The notes beneath the pieces were generated by a model that ran no database searches, had not been told where the DNA came from, and worked only from the letters and a program-made list of their open reading frames with translations. The translations under genes were made by a program, and so were the position numbers. A stretch of 64,000 bases of DNA from Pseudomonas furukawaii. Lineage in GTDB: Bacteria; Pseudomonadota; Gammaproteobacteria; Pseudomonadales; Pseudomonadaceae. Within the stretch, counting starts at the first letter, position 1; each line of letters opens with the position of its first letter. The stretch lies in the NCBI RefSeq assembly GCF_002355475.1, contig NZ_AP014862.1, positions 3,286,001-3,350,000 on the forward strand, in the 5' to 3' direction. Shown one piece after another: positions 1 through 9,546 of this stretch.

Positions 1-2
1 TG

Positions 3-323
3 CAGTTCTCCTGCGTGGCCGCCGAGTGCCTGCCGGAATCCCTGCTGGCCCATGAGCAGGTCGTCGTCTGCGGCATGGAAACCCATGTCTGTGTCCTGCA
101 GACCGTGCTGGAACTGCTGGCGCTCGGCAAAGAGGTGTTCGTGGTGGAAGACGCCGTCGCCAGCCGCACCCCGGCCAGCCGCGAGGCCGGCCTCCGGCGC
201 ATGCGCGACGCCGGCGCGCAGGTCGTCAATCGCGAGATGGTGGTGTTCGAGTGTCTGCGCGGCGCCAGTCACCCCCGGTTCCGTCATATCAGCAAGACCT
301 TCCTGGTGGGCGAGCAGCCCTGA
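3..323 (+). CDS. Isochorismatase-like hydrolase, C-terminal part
   Basis: The gene enters from the left edge; the frame is open from base 3 and stops with TGA at 321-323, so the N-terminus and the first catalytic Asp and Lys are outside the window. The visible 106 residues contain VVVCGMETHVCVLQT, the conserved strand and helix with the nucleophilic Cys region of the isochorismatase (cysteine hydrolase) superfamily, followed by the usual VFVVEDAVASR segment. Members hydrolyse amides, nicotinamide or isochorismate; the substrate cannot be told from this fragment. It converges on the LysR gene with 23 bases between the stops. Confidence 0.8.
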   Translation, partial: QFSCVAAECLPESLLAHEQVVVCGMETHVCVLQTVLELLALGKEVFVVEDAVASRTPASREAGLRRMRDAGAQVVNREMVVFECLRGASHPRFRHISKTFLVGEQP

Positions 324-346
324 GGAAGGGGCCGGAGCCGGTCCCG

Positions 347-1303
347 CTACTCGACGGGCAGGAGCCGCATCCGGCTCTCTTCGCCCATCAGCCAGGAGCG
401 GTTCAGTTCGGCGCATTGGTGCAGATGCTCCACCACCAGGGTGATGCGTTTCAGGCGCCGCAGGTCCTCGCTGTAATAGATCCAGAACTGCCGCGTCACC
501 TCCACCTCATCGGGCAGCACCGCCTGCAACCTGGGGTCCCCCGCCACCAGGAAGCAGGGCAGGATCGCCAGGGCCCGCCCCTGCAGCGCGGCCTGGTACT
601 GGGCGATGACACTGGTGCTGCGCAACTGGCTCATGGCGCCGGGTACCAGGTCGTTCAGGTACAGCAGCTTGGGGCTGAAGGCCAGGTCCTCGACATAGGT
701 GATGAAGGGATGCCCCGCGAGGTCGTCGCGGGACGCGATGGGCTCATGGGCGGCCAGGTATTCCGGGGTGGCGTACAGGCGCAGCCGGTAGTCGGCGAGC
801 CTGGAGCAGACGTAGGGACCGCGCTCGGGCCGCTCCAGGGTGATGGCGATGTCCGCTTCGCGGCGTGACAGGCTGATGAAGTGCGGCACCGGCAGGATAT
901 CGGCGGAGATGTGCGGGTAGCGCTCCAGGAAGCGGGTCATCTGGGCCGTCACGAAGTAGGAGCCGAAGCCCTCCGTGCAGCCGATGCGGACATGACCCGA
1001 CAATCCCAGCCGGGTGCCCGACACCTGCTCGCACGCGGCCTGCAAGGTGCTTTCCAGGGTTTCGGCATAGCCGAGGAGGCGCTGTCCCTCCACGGTGAGG
1101 ACGAAGCCGGCGGCCCTCGATTTCTCGAACAGCAGCGCGCCCAGGGCCTGCTCCAGGGCCCGCACGCGACGCGATACGGTGGTGTAGTCGACACCCAGGC
1201 GACGCGCGGCCCCGGTGGCGGTGCGGGTGCGGGCCACCTCCAGGAAGAAACGCAGGTCATCCCATTTCAGCTGGTCGAGGTTGGAACTTTTATGCATGTC
1301 CAT
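347..1303 (-). CDS. LysR-family transcriptional regulator
   Basis: The 318-residue product has the full LysR length. An N-terminal winged helix-turn-helix (about residues 12-70, with FFLEVARTRTATGAARRLG and TVSRRVRALEQALG) precedes a periplasmic-binding-protein-like effector domain (about 95-300). The start gives MDMHKSS; a second Met two codons on is equally possible. It is divergent from the DUF485/symporter/porin cassette across 473 bases, so it may control that cassette, but LysR proteins of this subgroup often regulate themselves or a distant target. The effector is unknown. Confidence 0.88.
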   Translation of the reverse strand: MDMHKSSNLDQLKWDDLRFFLEVARTRTATGAARRLGVDYTTVSRRVRALEQALGALLFEKSRAAGFVLTVEGQRLLGYAETLESTLQAACEQVSGTRLGLSGHVRIGCTEGFGSYFVTAQMTRFLERYPHISADILPVPHFISLSRREADIAITLERPERGPYVCSRLADYRLRLYATPEYLAAHEPIASRDDLAGHPFITYVEDLAFSPKLLYLNDLVPGAMSQLRSTSVIAQYQAALQGRALAILPCFLVAGDPRLQAVLPDEVEVTRQFWIYYSEDLRRLKRITLVVEHLHQCAELNRSWLMGEESRMRLLPVE

Positions 1304-1776
1304 CAGGATTTATTGCATGTTCATTAATGGATTGATGCCTATATATACTCACAACCATCGCCCCACGGCCAAGTGTTTTCTTCGCGGTCGTGTCAGCCCA
1401 CCCACCGACAAGATCCCAGGGCTAAGAGCATGAGCACATGCCTGATTCCCGGCCTTCATGCCAGGCGCATGCCTTGCCAGAGCGCCGCACTCCCAGCGCT
1501 CCCATCCAGGATGACCGGCGCCTGCCGAGCTGCCCTCAGTTCACCCGTTCCTCAAACCCCGGCCGGTTTCTCGGACCACAGCCACCACACAGAACCCGCC
1601 CATTGCGTCCACCGACTGCTGGCCCCTGGAGGGGGCGACGGTCACTGACGAACCCCCATATTTCGAGCAATGAAGAAGAACTTGGCGATGCCCCACGGGG
1701 CGCCGCCGGGAATGCTGCACGCCCGAAAAAGACGGCAGTGAAAGGCACGACAACAACAACTAAAGCGGAGCCCGAT
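1304..1776. other. Divergent intergenic region, 473 bases
   Basis: No convincing gene is seen. Close to the LysR start there is an AT-rich patch with TTCATTAATGGA, a LysR-box-like palindrome at about 1320-1331, and a TATACT hexamer at 1344-1349 that could be a plus-strand -10 element with a poor -35. From about 1400 to 1776 the sequence is GC-rich and structureless. It may be a long leader for the DUF485 gene, whose ribosome-binding site (AAAGCGGAG) lies just before 1777. Confidence 0.4.
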
Positions 1777-2106
1777 ATGACACCTCACCACTCCCCCCAT
1801 TCCCCGGTCCATGAGCGCATCATCGCCAACCCAAAGTTCCAGCGCCTGGCACGCCAGCGCGCAATCCTCGCCTGGTCCCTCAGCGCCCTGGTGCTGGCGA
1901 TCTACTACCTGTTCATCGTGCTCGTGGCCTTCGTGCCCGGCTGGCTGCACCTGCCGCTGTACGAGGGCAGCCACCTCAGCCGCGGCATCCCGCTAGGTGC
2001 CGCCATCATCATCTTCTGCTGGCTGCTCACCGCCTGGTACGTACGCCACGCCAACACCCGCTTCGATGCGCTGAGTGCGGAAATCCTCGAGGAGAACCAC
2101 GCATGA
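1777..2106 (+). CDS. DUF485 inner-membrane protein (YjcH-like)
   Basis: The protein has 109 residues and two transmembrane segments (about residues 30-53 and 71-92) in the DUF485 pattern, including [16 protein letters not shown] near the start. Such proteins are almost always encoded just before ActP-type sodium:solute symporters and are thought to assist them. I chose ATG 1777 because it has a purine-rich Shine-Dalgarno and gives the standard length; the frame is open further upstream but without family similarity. The stop overlaps the symporter start by four bases (ATGA), which indicates translational coupling. A paralogue lies at 53410-53718. Confidence 0.9.
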   Translation: MTPHHSPHSPVHERIIANPKFQRLARQRAILAWSLSALVLAIYYLFIVLVAFVPGWLHLPLYEGSHLSRGIPLGAAIIIFCWLLTAWYVRHANTRFDALSAEILEENHA

Positions 2107-3752
2107 AAGCCCTCCTCGCCCTCCTCGCCCTGGCGCCGCTGACCAGCTTCGCCGATCCGATCACTGCGGAAAAACAGCCGCTCAACCTGCATGCCATCGG
2201 CATGTTCTTCGTCTTCGTCGTCGCCACCCTCGCCATCACCTGGTGGGCGGCCCGGCGCACCCGCTCCGCCTCCGACTTCTACACCGCCGGCGGCGGCATC
2301 TCCGGCTTCCAGAACGGCCTGGCGATCGCCGGCGACTACATGTCGGCGGCCACTCTGCTGGGCCTCTCCAGCCTGGTGTTCGCCAAGGGCTACGACGGCT
2401 TCGTCTACATCATCGGCTTCTTCGTCGGCTGGCCCATCGTCACCTTCCTGATGGCCGAGCGCCTGCGCAACCTGGGCCGCTACACCTTTGCCGATATCGT
2501 GTCCTACCGCCTGGACCAGGTGAGTGTGCGCAGCTTCGCCGCCCTTGGTTCGCTGACCGTGGTCTGCTGCTACCTCGTGGTACAGATGGTCGGCGCCGGC
2601 CAGCTGATCAAGCTGCTGTTCGGCCTGGACTACCAGCTCGCCGTGGTGGTGGTCGGCGTGCTGATGCTGGTCTACGTCATCTTCGGCGGCATGATCGCCA
2701 CCACCTGGGTGCAGATCACCAAGGCCGTGCTTCTGCTCGCCGGCGGTACCACTCTGATGCTGATGGCCCTGAGCGAGTTCGGTTTCAGTTTCGAAGAGCT
2801 GGCCGAGCGCGCCGTCGCCGTTCACGCCAGCGGTGCGAAGATCATGGGTCCCGGTTCCCTGCTGGCAGACCCGATCAGCGCGGTATCCCTGTCGCTTGGT
2901 CTGGTGTTCGGCATCGCCGGCCTACCGCACATCCTCATGCGTTTCTTCACCGTGCCCAACGCCAAGGAAGCCCGTCGCTCGGTGCTCTTCGCCACCGGTT
3001 TCATCGGCTTCTTCTTCCTGGTGGTCTGCGTGCTCGGCTACACCGCCATCGTCATCGTCGGCACCGACCCGCAGTACTTCGTCGACGGCAAGCTGGGCGG
3101 CGCCATCGTCGGAGGCGGCAACATGGTGGCCATGCACCTGGCCCAGGCGGTTGGTGGCAGCCTGTTCCTCGGTTTCCTCTCCGCCGTGGCCTTCGCCACC
3201 ATCCTCGCCGTGGTGGCGGGCCTGGCGCTCGCCGGCGCCTCGGCCATCTCCCACGACCTCTACGCCACCGTGCTGAAGAAAGGCAAGGCCAGCGAAAAGG
3301 ACGAGATGCGTGTATCGCGGATCGCCACCGTGGCCATCGGTGTGATCGCCATCGGCCTCGGCATTCTCTTCGAGCAAATGAACATCGCCTTCCTGGTGGG
3401 CCTCACCTTCGGCGTCGCCGCCTCGGCCAATTTCCCGGTGCTGATCATGGCCATGTACTGGAAGGGCCTGACCACCCGTGGCGCCCTCTGCGGTGGCCTC
3501 ACCGGCCTGGTCAGCGCCATGGCCCTGGTGATTTGCGGGCCGGCGGTGTGGGTCGGGGTGCTCGGTCATGCCAAGGCGATCTTCCCCTATGACCAGCCGG
3601 CGCTGTTCTCCATGCCGCTGGCCTTCCTGGTGATAGTGGTGGTGTCCAGCCTCGACCGCAGCGCCCGCGCCAGCCGCGAGCGCGCCGCCTACACCGGCCA
3701 GTTCGTGCGCGCCCAGACCGGCCTGGGAGCGGCAGCCGCCAGCAGCCACTGA
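2103..3752 (+). CDS. Sodium:monocarboxylate symporter, ActP-like
   Basis: This 549-residue protein belongs to the sodium:solute symporter family and resembles acetate permease ActP. It has a cleavable-looking N-terminal hydrophobic segment ([17 protein letters not shown]) and then about 13 membrane spans. Family landmarks are [22 protein letters not shown], near residue 57, and the [15 protein letters not shown] region. It closely parallels the PaaL candidate at 53715-55361. Because the next operon encodes an acyl-CoA ligase and a complete isobutyryl-CoA pathway, the likely cargo is a short or branched monocarboxylate; this is inferred from context. Confidence 0.88.
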   Translation: MKALLALLALAPLTSFADPITAEKQPLNLHAIGMFFVFVVATLAITWWAARRTRSASDFYTAGGGISGFQNGLAIAGDYMSAATLLGLSSLVFAKGYDGFVYIIGFFVGWPIVTFLMAERLRNLGRYTFADIVSYRLDQVSVRSFAALGSLTVVCCYLVVQMVGAGQLIKLLFGLDYQLAVVVVGVLMLVYVIFGGMIATTWVQITKAVLLLAGGTTLMLMALSEFGFSFEELAERAVAVHASGAKIMGPGSLLADPISAVSLSLGLVFGIAGLPHILMRFFTVPNAKEARRSVLFATGFIGFFFLVVCVLGYTAIVIVGTDPQYFVDGKLGGAIVGGGNMVAMHLAQAVGGSLFLGFLSAVAFATILAVVAGLALAGASAISHDLYATVLKKGKASEKDEMRVSRIATVAIGVIAIGLGILFEQMNIAFLVGLTFGVAASANFPVLIMAMYWKGLTTRGALCGGLTGLVSAMALVICGPAVWVGVLGHAKAIFPYDQPALFSMPLAFLVIVVVSSLDRSARASRERAAYTGQFVRAQTGLGAAAASSH

Positions 3753-3766
3753 CCACTGCGTTATCC

Positions 3767-3803
3767 GGGCACGCCAATCGCTCCTTTGGGGCGTGTCCTT
3801 TTT
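3767..3803 (+). terminator. Rho-independent terminator after the symporter
   Basis: GGGCACGCC (3767-3775) can pair with GGCGTGTCC (3790-3798) through one G-U pair, and five T residues follow directly. It lies between the symporter and porin genes, so porin transcription may be partly separate. Confidence 0.7.
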
Positions 3804-3877
3804 CCCATTCGCATTCCGCTACCGGTCCGCCAGGCCGGTACGGCCCCGTTCGTCCCCTACAACAACAAGAGGCCTCC

Positions 3878-5140
3878 ATGCATCGCAACCTCCTCACCTC
3901 GAGTCTCCTGCTGAGCAGCAGTGCCATGCTGCTTTCCTCGCCCGCCAGCGCCGAGTTCATCAAGGACTCCAAGGCCAGCCTCGAACTGCGCAACTTCTAC
4001 TTCAACCGCGACTTCCGCCAGAGCGGCGCCCCCCAGGCCAAGGCCGAGGAATGGGCCCAGGGCTTCCTCCTGCGCTATGAATCGGGCTTTACCGAAGGCA
4101 CGGTCGGCGTCGGCCTGGACGCCATCGGCCTCTTGGGCGTGAAGCTGGACTCCAGCCCCGACCGCGCCGGATCCGGCCTCCTGAAGCGCGACCGAGAAGC
4201 GCCCAAGCGTGCCCAGGACGAATACGGCGAACTGGGCCTGACCGCCAAGCTGCGGGCGTCCAGGAGCACCCTCAGGCTGGGCACCCTGATGCCCAAGCTG
4301 CCGGTGCTGCTGGCCAACGATTCGCGCCTGCTGCCGCAGACCTTCGAGGGCGGCCAGCTCAATTCGCTGGAGCTCGATGGCCTGACCTTCGACGCCGGAC
4401 GCCTGACCCAGGTGAACCAGCGCGACTCTTCGGACTATGAGGACATGGGCATCACCACCGTCGGCGCGAAGAACATCCGCGCCCGCAGCACCGGCAGCGA
4501 CGCCTTCGACTTCGCCAACCTCAGCTACAAATGGAGCGACAACCTCACCACGGGCTACGGTTTCGGTCGCCTGGACGACTTCTATCGCCAGCATCAGCTC
4601 AATCTCAACCACCTGCTGCACCTGGGCGAGGGCCGGAGCCTGAAGAGCGACCTGCGCTTCGCCCACTCCAGCGACGAAGGCGGCAGCAACGTCGATAACA
4701 AGGCCCTCGGCGCGATGTTCACCTACGCCGTCGGCGGCCACGCCCTGGGCCTCGGCTACCAGCGCATGAGCGGCGACACCGGCTTCGCCTACGTCAACGG
4801 CAGCGATGCCTACCTGGTGAACTTCGTGCAGATCAGCGACTTCGCCAACCGCGAGGAACGCTCCTGGCAGGCCCGTTACGACTTCAACTTCGCCAGCGTC
4901 GGCATCCCCGGCCTGACCCTCATGACCCGCTACCTCTCCGGCGACGGCGTGGAACTGGGCGCCGGGCGCGAGGACGGCAAGGAATGGGAACGTGACACCG
5001 ACATCGCCTACGTCATCCAGAGCGGTCCGCTGAAGAACCTTGGCCTGAAATGGCGCAACGCCACGGTGCGCACCAGCCACTTCGGCAGCGACCTGGACGA
5101 GAACCGCCTGATCCTCAGCTACACGCTGCCGCTCTGGTAA
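3878..5140 (+). CDS. OprD-family outer-membrane porin
   Basis: The 420-residue protein has a signal peptide ending near residue 25 (SSPASA before EFIKDSK) and the OprD hallmark opening DSKASLELRNFYFNRDFRQ. Alternating beta-barrel strands follow, and it ends in an aromatic residue (LPLW) as needed for outer-membrane insertion. It is the third member of the import cassette and presumably carries the same acid across the outer membrane. It is strongly similar in its N-terminal third and C-terminal end to the porin at 55390-56616, the PaaM candidate. The substrate is inferred only from position. Confidence 0.9.
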   Translation: MHRNLLTSSLLLSSSAMLLSSPASAEFIKDSKASLELRNFYFNRDFRQSGAPQAKAEEWAQGFLLRYESGFTEGTVGVGLDAIGLLGVKLDSSPDRAGSGLLKRDREAPKRAQDEYGELGLTAKLRASRSTLRLGTLMPKLPVLLANDSRLLPQTFEGGQLNSLELDGLTFDAGRLTQVNQRDSSDYEDMGITTVGAKNIRARSTGSDAFDFANLSYKWSDNLTTGYGFGRLDDFYRQHQLNLNHLLHLGEGRSLKSDLRFAHSSDEGGSNVDNKALGAMFTYAVGGHALGLGYQRMSGDTGFAYVNGSDAYLVNFVQISDFANREERSWQARYDFNFASVGIPGLTLMTRYLSGDGVELGAGREDGKEWERDTDIAYVIQSGPLKNLGLKWRNATVRTSHFGSDLDENRLILSYTLPLW

Positions 5141-5181
5141 GGACAAGCAGCGTTTGCGCTAACTTGCAGTCGCCCCATGCT

Positions 5182-5212
5182 GGGCCGCCACCAGAAGTTC
5201 TGGTCGCGGCCC
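5182..5212. promoter_or_regulatory. 31-base interrupted palindrome
   Basis: GGGCCGC at 5182-5188 pairs with GCGGCCC at 5206-5212, and inside it ACCAGAA (5190-5196) pairs with TTCTGGT (5198-5204) around a single central G. No T-tract follows, so it is not a standard terminator. The tiny loop suits a DNA operator better than an RNA hairpin. It lies about 100 bases upstream of the proposed promoter of the acyl-CoA ligase operon. Confidence 0.55.
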
Positions 5213-5285
5213 GGTTGCATTTCAGTAGTCCCCTGCTACGTCATTGAAATGATTTTTTTGCACATCGCATCGGTTTTTCTGCTTG

Positions 5286-5314
5286 TTCTTATTTGATTTG
5301 CGCCCACCTATACT
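5286..5314 (+). promoter_or_regulatory. Possible sigma-70 promoter of the ligase/mms operon
   Basis: A TATACT -10 hexamer at 5309-5314 is preceded at 17 bases by a poor TTCTTA -35 (5286-5291), in the only AT-rich stretch before the operon. Transcription would begin near 5320, giving a leader of about 55 bases. Confidence 0.45.
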
Positions 5315-5374
5315 CAATCCACCAACCCGGCCACAGGCCGAAAGACCCGACAAAAACAATCAAGGGCACGCACC

Positions 5375-7078
5375 ATGAACCGCAACAGCCTCCCCTTCCT
5401 AGCCGCCCGTGACTTCCTGCTGGCCCACCGCACCGACTACGACACCGCCGTACGTGATTTCCGCTGGCCGCAGCTGACCGAATTCAACTGGGCCCTGGAC
5501 TATTTCGACAGCATGGCCAAGGACAACCAGGCCGATGCGCTCTGGATAGTCGAGGAAGACGGCAGCGAGCGCCGCTACAGCTTCGAGGAACTGTCCGTAC
5601 GCTCCAACCGCGTAGCCAACCACCTGCGCACCCTTGGCGTGCAGCGCGGCGAGCGCATCCTGATGATGCTCGGCAACGACATCGCCCTGTGGGAGACCAT
5701 GCTCGCCGCCTTCAAGCTGGGCGCCGTGGTGATTCCCGCCACCGCCCTGCTCACGCCGGAGGATCTGCGCGATCGCATCGAGCGTGGCCATGTCAGCCAC
5801 CTGGTGGTCGGTGGTGCCAACTTGGACAAATTCGCGGGGCTCGCCGAAGGCTGCACCCGCATCAGCGTTGGCGAGGGCGCCCCGGGCTGGACTCCACACG
5901 ACGCAGCGCTGGAATACTCCGCCGAGTTCCAGGCCGACGGCGTGACCCTCGCCACCGACCCGATGCTGCTGTACTTCACCTCCGGCACCACCTCCAAGCC
6001 GAAGATGGTGCTGCACAGCCACCAGAGCTATCCGGTCGGCCACCTCTCTACCATGTACTGGATCGGCCTCCAGCCCGGCGACCTGCACCTGAATATCTCC
6101 TCTCCCGGCTGGGCCAAGCACGCCTGGAGCTGCTTCTTCGCGCCCTGGAACGCCGGCGCGTGCATCTTCATCCACAACACCTCGCGCTTCAGCGCCCCGG
6201 CCCTGCTCGGCGTGCTGGAACGCTACGGCATCACCAGTCTCTGCGCGCCGCCCACCGTGTGGCGCATGCTGATCCAGGAAGACCTGGCCAGCTACCGCGA
6301 CCGCCTGCGCTTGCGGGAACTGGTGGGTGCCGGTGAGCCGCTGAACCCGGAAATCATCGAGCAGATCCATCATGCCTGGGGCCTGTGGCTGCGCGACGGT
6401 TTCGGCCAGTCGGAAACCACCGCCCTGGTCGGCAACACCCCCGGCCAGAAGCTCAAGCCCGGTTCCATGGGCCGCCCGCTGCCGGGCTACCGGGTGACCA
6501 TGCTCGACCCCGACGGCCAGCCTGGCAACGAAGGCGAAGTGGCCCTGCCCCTTGATGTACGCCCCCTGGGCCTGATGCTCTGCTACGAGGACAGCCCGGA
6601 GAAAACCGCCGAAGTCATGCGCGACGGTTACTACCGCACCGGTGATACCGCGCAGATCTGCGAAGACGGCTACATCACCTTCGTCGGCCGCGCCGATGAC
6701 GTGTTCAAGGCCTCCGACTACCGCATCAGCCCCTTCGAGCTGGAAAGCGCCCTGATCGAGCATCCCGCCGTGATGGAAGTGGCCATCGTGCCCAGCCCGG
6801 ACCCGGTGCGCCTGGCGGTGCCCAAGGCCTTCCTGATCCTCGCCCATGACGAAACCGGCAGCGCCGAACTCGCCTGCAACATCCTCGCCTTCGCCCGCGA
6901 ACACCTGGCGCCCTACAAGCGGGTGCGCCGCATCGAGTTCGTCCGCGAACTGCCCAAGACCATCTCCGGGAAGATCCGCCGGGTGGAACTGCGGCAGATG
7001 GAAGTGCAGCGCCGCCAGGCCGACGCACGCGGCCCGGGGGAATTCTTCGAGGAAGACTTCCCGCAGCTCAAGGGCTGA
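5375..7078 (+). CDS. Acyl-CoA synthetase (AMP-forming), short/medium-chain type
   Basis: The 567-residue product is a full-length ANL-superfamily ligase. It shows the phosphate-binding loop YFTSGTTSKPKMV (about residue 203), the DGFGQSETT adenylate motif, the YRTGDTAQ motif and the C-terminal lysine context PKTISGKIRRVEL. Its layout resembles medium-chain acyl-CoA or propionyl-CoA synthetases more than acetyl-CoA synthetase. It would convert a free acid to its CoA thioester with ATP. As first gene before the isobutyryl-CoA pathway genes it is a candidate isobutyrate-CoA ligase; phenyl- or alkyl-substituted acids remain possible. Confidence 0.88.
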   Translation: MNRNSLPFLAARDFLLAHRTDYDTAVRDFRWPQLTEFNWALDYFDSMAKDNQADALWIVEEDGSERRYSFEELSVRSNRVANHLRTLGVQRGERILMMLGNDIALWETMLAAFKLGAVVIPATALLTPEDLRDRIERGHVSHLVVGGANLDKFAGLAEGCTRISVGEGAPGWTPHDAALEYSAEFQADGVTLATDPMLLYFTSGTTSKPKMVLHSHQSYPVGHLSTMYWIGLQPGDLHLNISSPGWAKHAWSCFFAPWNAGACIFIHNTSRFSAPALLGVLERYGITSLCAPPTVWRMLIQEDLASYRDRLRLRELVGAGEPLNPEIIEQIHHAWGLWLRDGFGQSETTALVGNTPGQKLKPGSMGRPLPGYRVTMLDPDGQPGNEGEVALPLDVRPLGLMLCYEDSPEKTAEVMRDGYYRTGDTAQICEDGYITFVGRADDVFKASDYRISPFELESALIEHPAVMEVAIVPSPDPVRLAVPKAFLILAHDETGSAELACNILAFAREHLAPYKRVRRIEFVRELPKTISGKIRRVELRQMEVQRRQADARGPGEFFEEDFPQLKG

Positions 7079-7180
7079 GCCCGGGCCGGCGCGCCGACCC
7101 TCCCGAATCCAAACCCGACCGCTCGGCGCCTGGCACCGAGGGGCCTCACTCGACCCAACGAAAGCAGGCAGGACCCGTAA

Positions 7181-8689
7181 ATGACTTCTTCCAGCATTCC
7201 CAGCGTCAAGCTGCTCATCAATGGCGAATTCGTCGAATCCAAGACCCAGCAATGGCGTGACGTGGTCAACCCGGCCACCCAGGAAGTCCTGGCCCGCGTG
7301 CCTTTCGCCACCCAGGATGAAATGAACGCCGCCGTGGCCGCCGCCCGGGAAGCCTTCAAGACCTGGCGCAAGACGCCCATCGGCGCCCGCGCCCGCATCT
7401 TCCTCAAGTACCAGCAGCTGATCCGCGAAAACATGAAGGAGCTGGCCGCGCTGCTCACTGCCGAACAGGGCAAGACCCTGCCGGACGCCGAGGGTGATGT
7501 TTTCCGTGGCCTGGAGGTGGTGGAGCACGCCGCCAACATCGGCACCCTGCAGATGGGCGAGCTGGCCAACAACGTGGCCAATGGCGTAGACACCTACACC
7601 CTGCTGCAACCGATCGGCGTGTGCGCCGGCATCACCCCGTTCAACTTCCCGGCGATGATCCCGCTGTGGATGTTCCCCATGGCCATCGCCTGCGGTAACA
7701 CCTTCGTCCTCAAGCCCTCCGAGCAGGACCCGCTGGTGACCATGCGCCTGGTTGAACTGGCGCTGGAAGCCGGTATCCCGAAAGGGGTGCTGAACGTGAT
7801 CCACGGCGGCGTCGACGCGGTGAACCTGATCTGCGACCACCCGGACATCAAGGCCGTGTCCTTCGTCGGCTCCACCAAGGTGGGCACCCACGTCTACAAC
7901 CGCGCCTCCCTGAACGGCAAGCGCGCCCAGTGCATGATGGGCGCCAAGAACCACGCCATCGTCCTGCCCGACGCCAACAAGCAGCAGACCCTGAACAACC
8001 TGCTGGGCGCCTCCTTCGGCGCCGCCGGCCAGCGCTGCATGGCCCTGCCGGTGGTGATCCTGGTAGGCGAGGCGCAGAACTGGCTGCCGGACCTGGTGGA
8101 AAAGGCCAGGACCCTCAAGGTCAATGCCGGTATCGAGCCGGGTACCGATGTCGGCCCGGTCGTGTCCTGCGCCGCGCTGGACCGCATCAGCGGCCTGATC
8201 GCCACCGGCATCGAGGAAGGCGCCAAGCTGGTGCTGGATGGCCGCAACCCGAAAGTACCCGGCTACGAGGACGGCAACTTCGTCGGCCCGACCATCTTCT
8301 CCGGCGTGACCCCCTCGATGACCATCTACCGCGAAGAAATCTTCGGGCCGGTGCTCTGCGTGGTGAATGCCGCCAGCCTGGATGAGGCCATCGCCTTCAT
8401 CAACGCCAACCCGAACGGCAACGGCACCGCCCTCTTCACCCGCTCCGGCGCCGCCGCGCGGCACTTCCAGGAAGAGATCGACGTCGGCCAGGTCGGCATC
8501 AACGTACCGATCCCGGTGCCGGTCCCGCTGTTCTCCTTCAGCGGCTCCCGCGCCTCCAAGCTGGGTGACCTCGGCCCCTACGGCAAGCAGGTGGTGCTGT
8601 TCTACACCCAGACCAAGACCATCACCCAGCGTTGGTTCGACGAGGACGACGTCGGCGGCGCGGTGAACACCACCATCACCCTGAAATGA
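7181..8689 (+). CDS. mmsA: Methylmalonate-semialdehyde dehydrogenase (CoA-acylating)
   Basis: This 502-residue aldehyde-dehydrogenase-fold enzyme has the MmsA signature. The catalytic cysteine sits in [10 protein letters not shown], and the general-base Glu region of ordinary aldehyde dehydrogenases is replaced by [10 protein letters not shown], as expected for the CoA-dependent family. It oxidises methylmalonate semialdehyde, with decarboxylation, to propionyl-CoA using NAD and CoA, the last step of valine and isobutyrate breakdown. It begins about 100 bases after the ligase gene with a good AGGACC ribosome-binding site. Every other enzyme of the route is encoded in the next 4 kb. Confidence 0.93.
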   Translation: MTSSSIPSVKLLINGEFVESKTQQWRDVVNPATQEVLARVPFATQDEMNAAVAAAREAFKTWRKTPIGARARIFLKYQQLIRENMKELAALLTAEQGKTLPDAEGDVFRGLEVVEHAANIGTLQMGELANNVANGVDTYTLLQPIGVCAGITPFNFPAMIPLWMFPMAIACGNTFVLKPSEQDPLVTMRLVELALEAGIPKGVLNVIHGGVDAVNLICDHPDIKAVSFVGSTKVGTHVYNRASLNGKRAQCMMGAKNHAIVLPDANKQQTLNNLLGASFGAAGQRCMALPVVILVGEAQNWLPDLVEKARTLKVNAGIEPGTDVGPVVSCAALDRISGLIATGIEEGAKLVLDGRNPKVPGYEDGNFVGPTIFSGVTPSMTIYREEIFGPVLCVVNAASLDEAIAFINANPNGNGTALFTRSGAAARHFQEEIDVGQVGINVPIPVPVPLFSFSGSRASKLGDLGPYGKQVVLFYTQTKTITQRWFDEDDVGGAVNTTITLK

Positions 8690-8736
8690 CCCCACCGGGC
8701 CGGCGCCAGGCGCGTCGGCCCGCCTGGAGAAACACC

Positions 8737-9510
8737 ATGGAATACGAAACCCTGCTGGTCTCGGTACAGGAACGTGTCGGCCTGATCACCCTGAACCGCC
8801 CCAAGGCCCTGAATGCCCTCAACTCGCAGCTGGTCGCCGAGCTTAACCAGGCGCTCGACCAACTGGAGGCCGACGCCGGAGTCGGCTGCATCGTGATCAC
8901 CGGTTCGGCCAAGGCCTTCGCCGCCGGCGCCGACATCAAGGAGATGTCCGCCTTCGGCTTCCCGCAGATCTACCTGGATGACTTCTTCGCCGCCGCCGAC
9001 CGCATCGGTGCCCGTCGCAAGCCGCTGATCGCCGCGGTCGCCGGCTACGCCCTGGGCGGTGGCTGCGAACTGGCTCTGATGTGCGACTTCATCTACGCCG
9101 CCGAGAACGCCCGCTTCGGCCTGCCGGAACTGACCCTGGGGGTGATTCCGGGCATCGGCGGCACCCAGCGCCTGACCCATGCCCTGGGCAAGGCCAAGGC
9201 CATGGAGCCGTGCCTGACCGGCCGCCAGCTGACTGCCGAAGAGGCCGAGCGCGCCGGCCTGGTGGCCCGGGTGCTGCCGGCCGAATCCCTGCTGGACGAA
9301 ACCCTCGCCGTGGCGCGTGGCATCGCCGGTAAATCGCTGCCCGCCGCCATGATGACCAAGGAGTGCGTCAACCGCGCCTTCGAGCTGGGACTCAATGAAG
9401 GCGTGCGCTTCGAGCGGCGCTTGTTCCACTCGCTGTTCGCCAGCGCCGACCAGAAGGAAGGCATGAACGCCTTCGTCGAAAAACGCGCCCCCCACTTCAC
9501 GCATCGCTGA
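8737..9510 (+). CDS. Enoyl-CoA hydratase (probable methacrylyl-CoA hydratase)
   Basis: This is a 257-residue crotonase-fold protein. The oxyanion-hole segment [12 protein letters not shown] and both catalytic glutamates ([15 protein letters not shown] and [15 protein letters not shown]) are present, so it should be a true hydratase. I chose ATG 8737, after the GGAGAAACACC ribosome-binding site, because it gives the normal N-terminus [11 protein letters not shown]; the frame is open further upstream into mmsA. In this operon the natural substrate would be methacrylyl-CoA, giving 3-hydroxyisobutyryl-CoA. It is clearly similar to PaaF at 21836-22609. Confidence 0.9.
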   Translation: MEYETLLVSVQERVGLITLNRPKALNALNSQLVAELNQALDQLEADAGVGCIVITGSAKAFAAGADIKEMSAFGFPQIYLDDFFAAADRIGARRKPLIAAVAGYALGGGCELALMCDFIYAAENARFGLPELTLGVIPGIGGTQRLTHALGKAKAMEPCLTGRQLTAEEAERAGLVARVLPAESLLDETLAVARGIAGKSLPAAMMTKECVNRAFELGLNEGVRFERRLFHSLFASADQKEGMNAFVEKRAPHFTHR

Positions 9511-9546
9511 TCGAATATTCCGGCCCCACTTCAAGAGGACGCCAAC

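Noticed and set aside
1438-1776. N-terminal extension of the first DUF485 protein
   Set aside because: The frame is open but the added 113 residues are low-complexity and absent from the family; ATG 1777 has the ribosome-binding site.
5399-8695. Open frame of 1098 codons on the minus strand across the ligase and mmsA genes
   Set aside because: It is the opposite-strand shadow of two clear genes in high-GC DNA, with His/Gly/Ala/Val-rich low-complexity composition and no family similarity.
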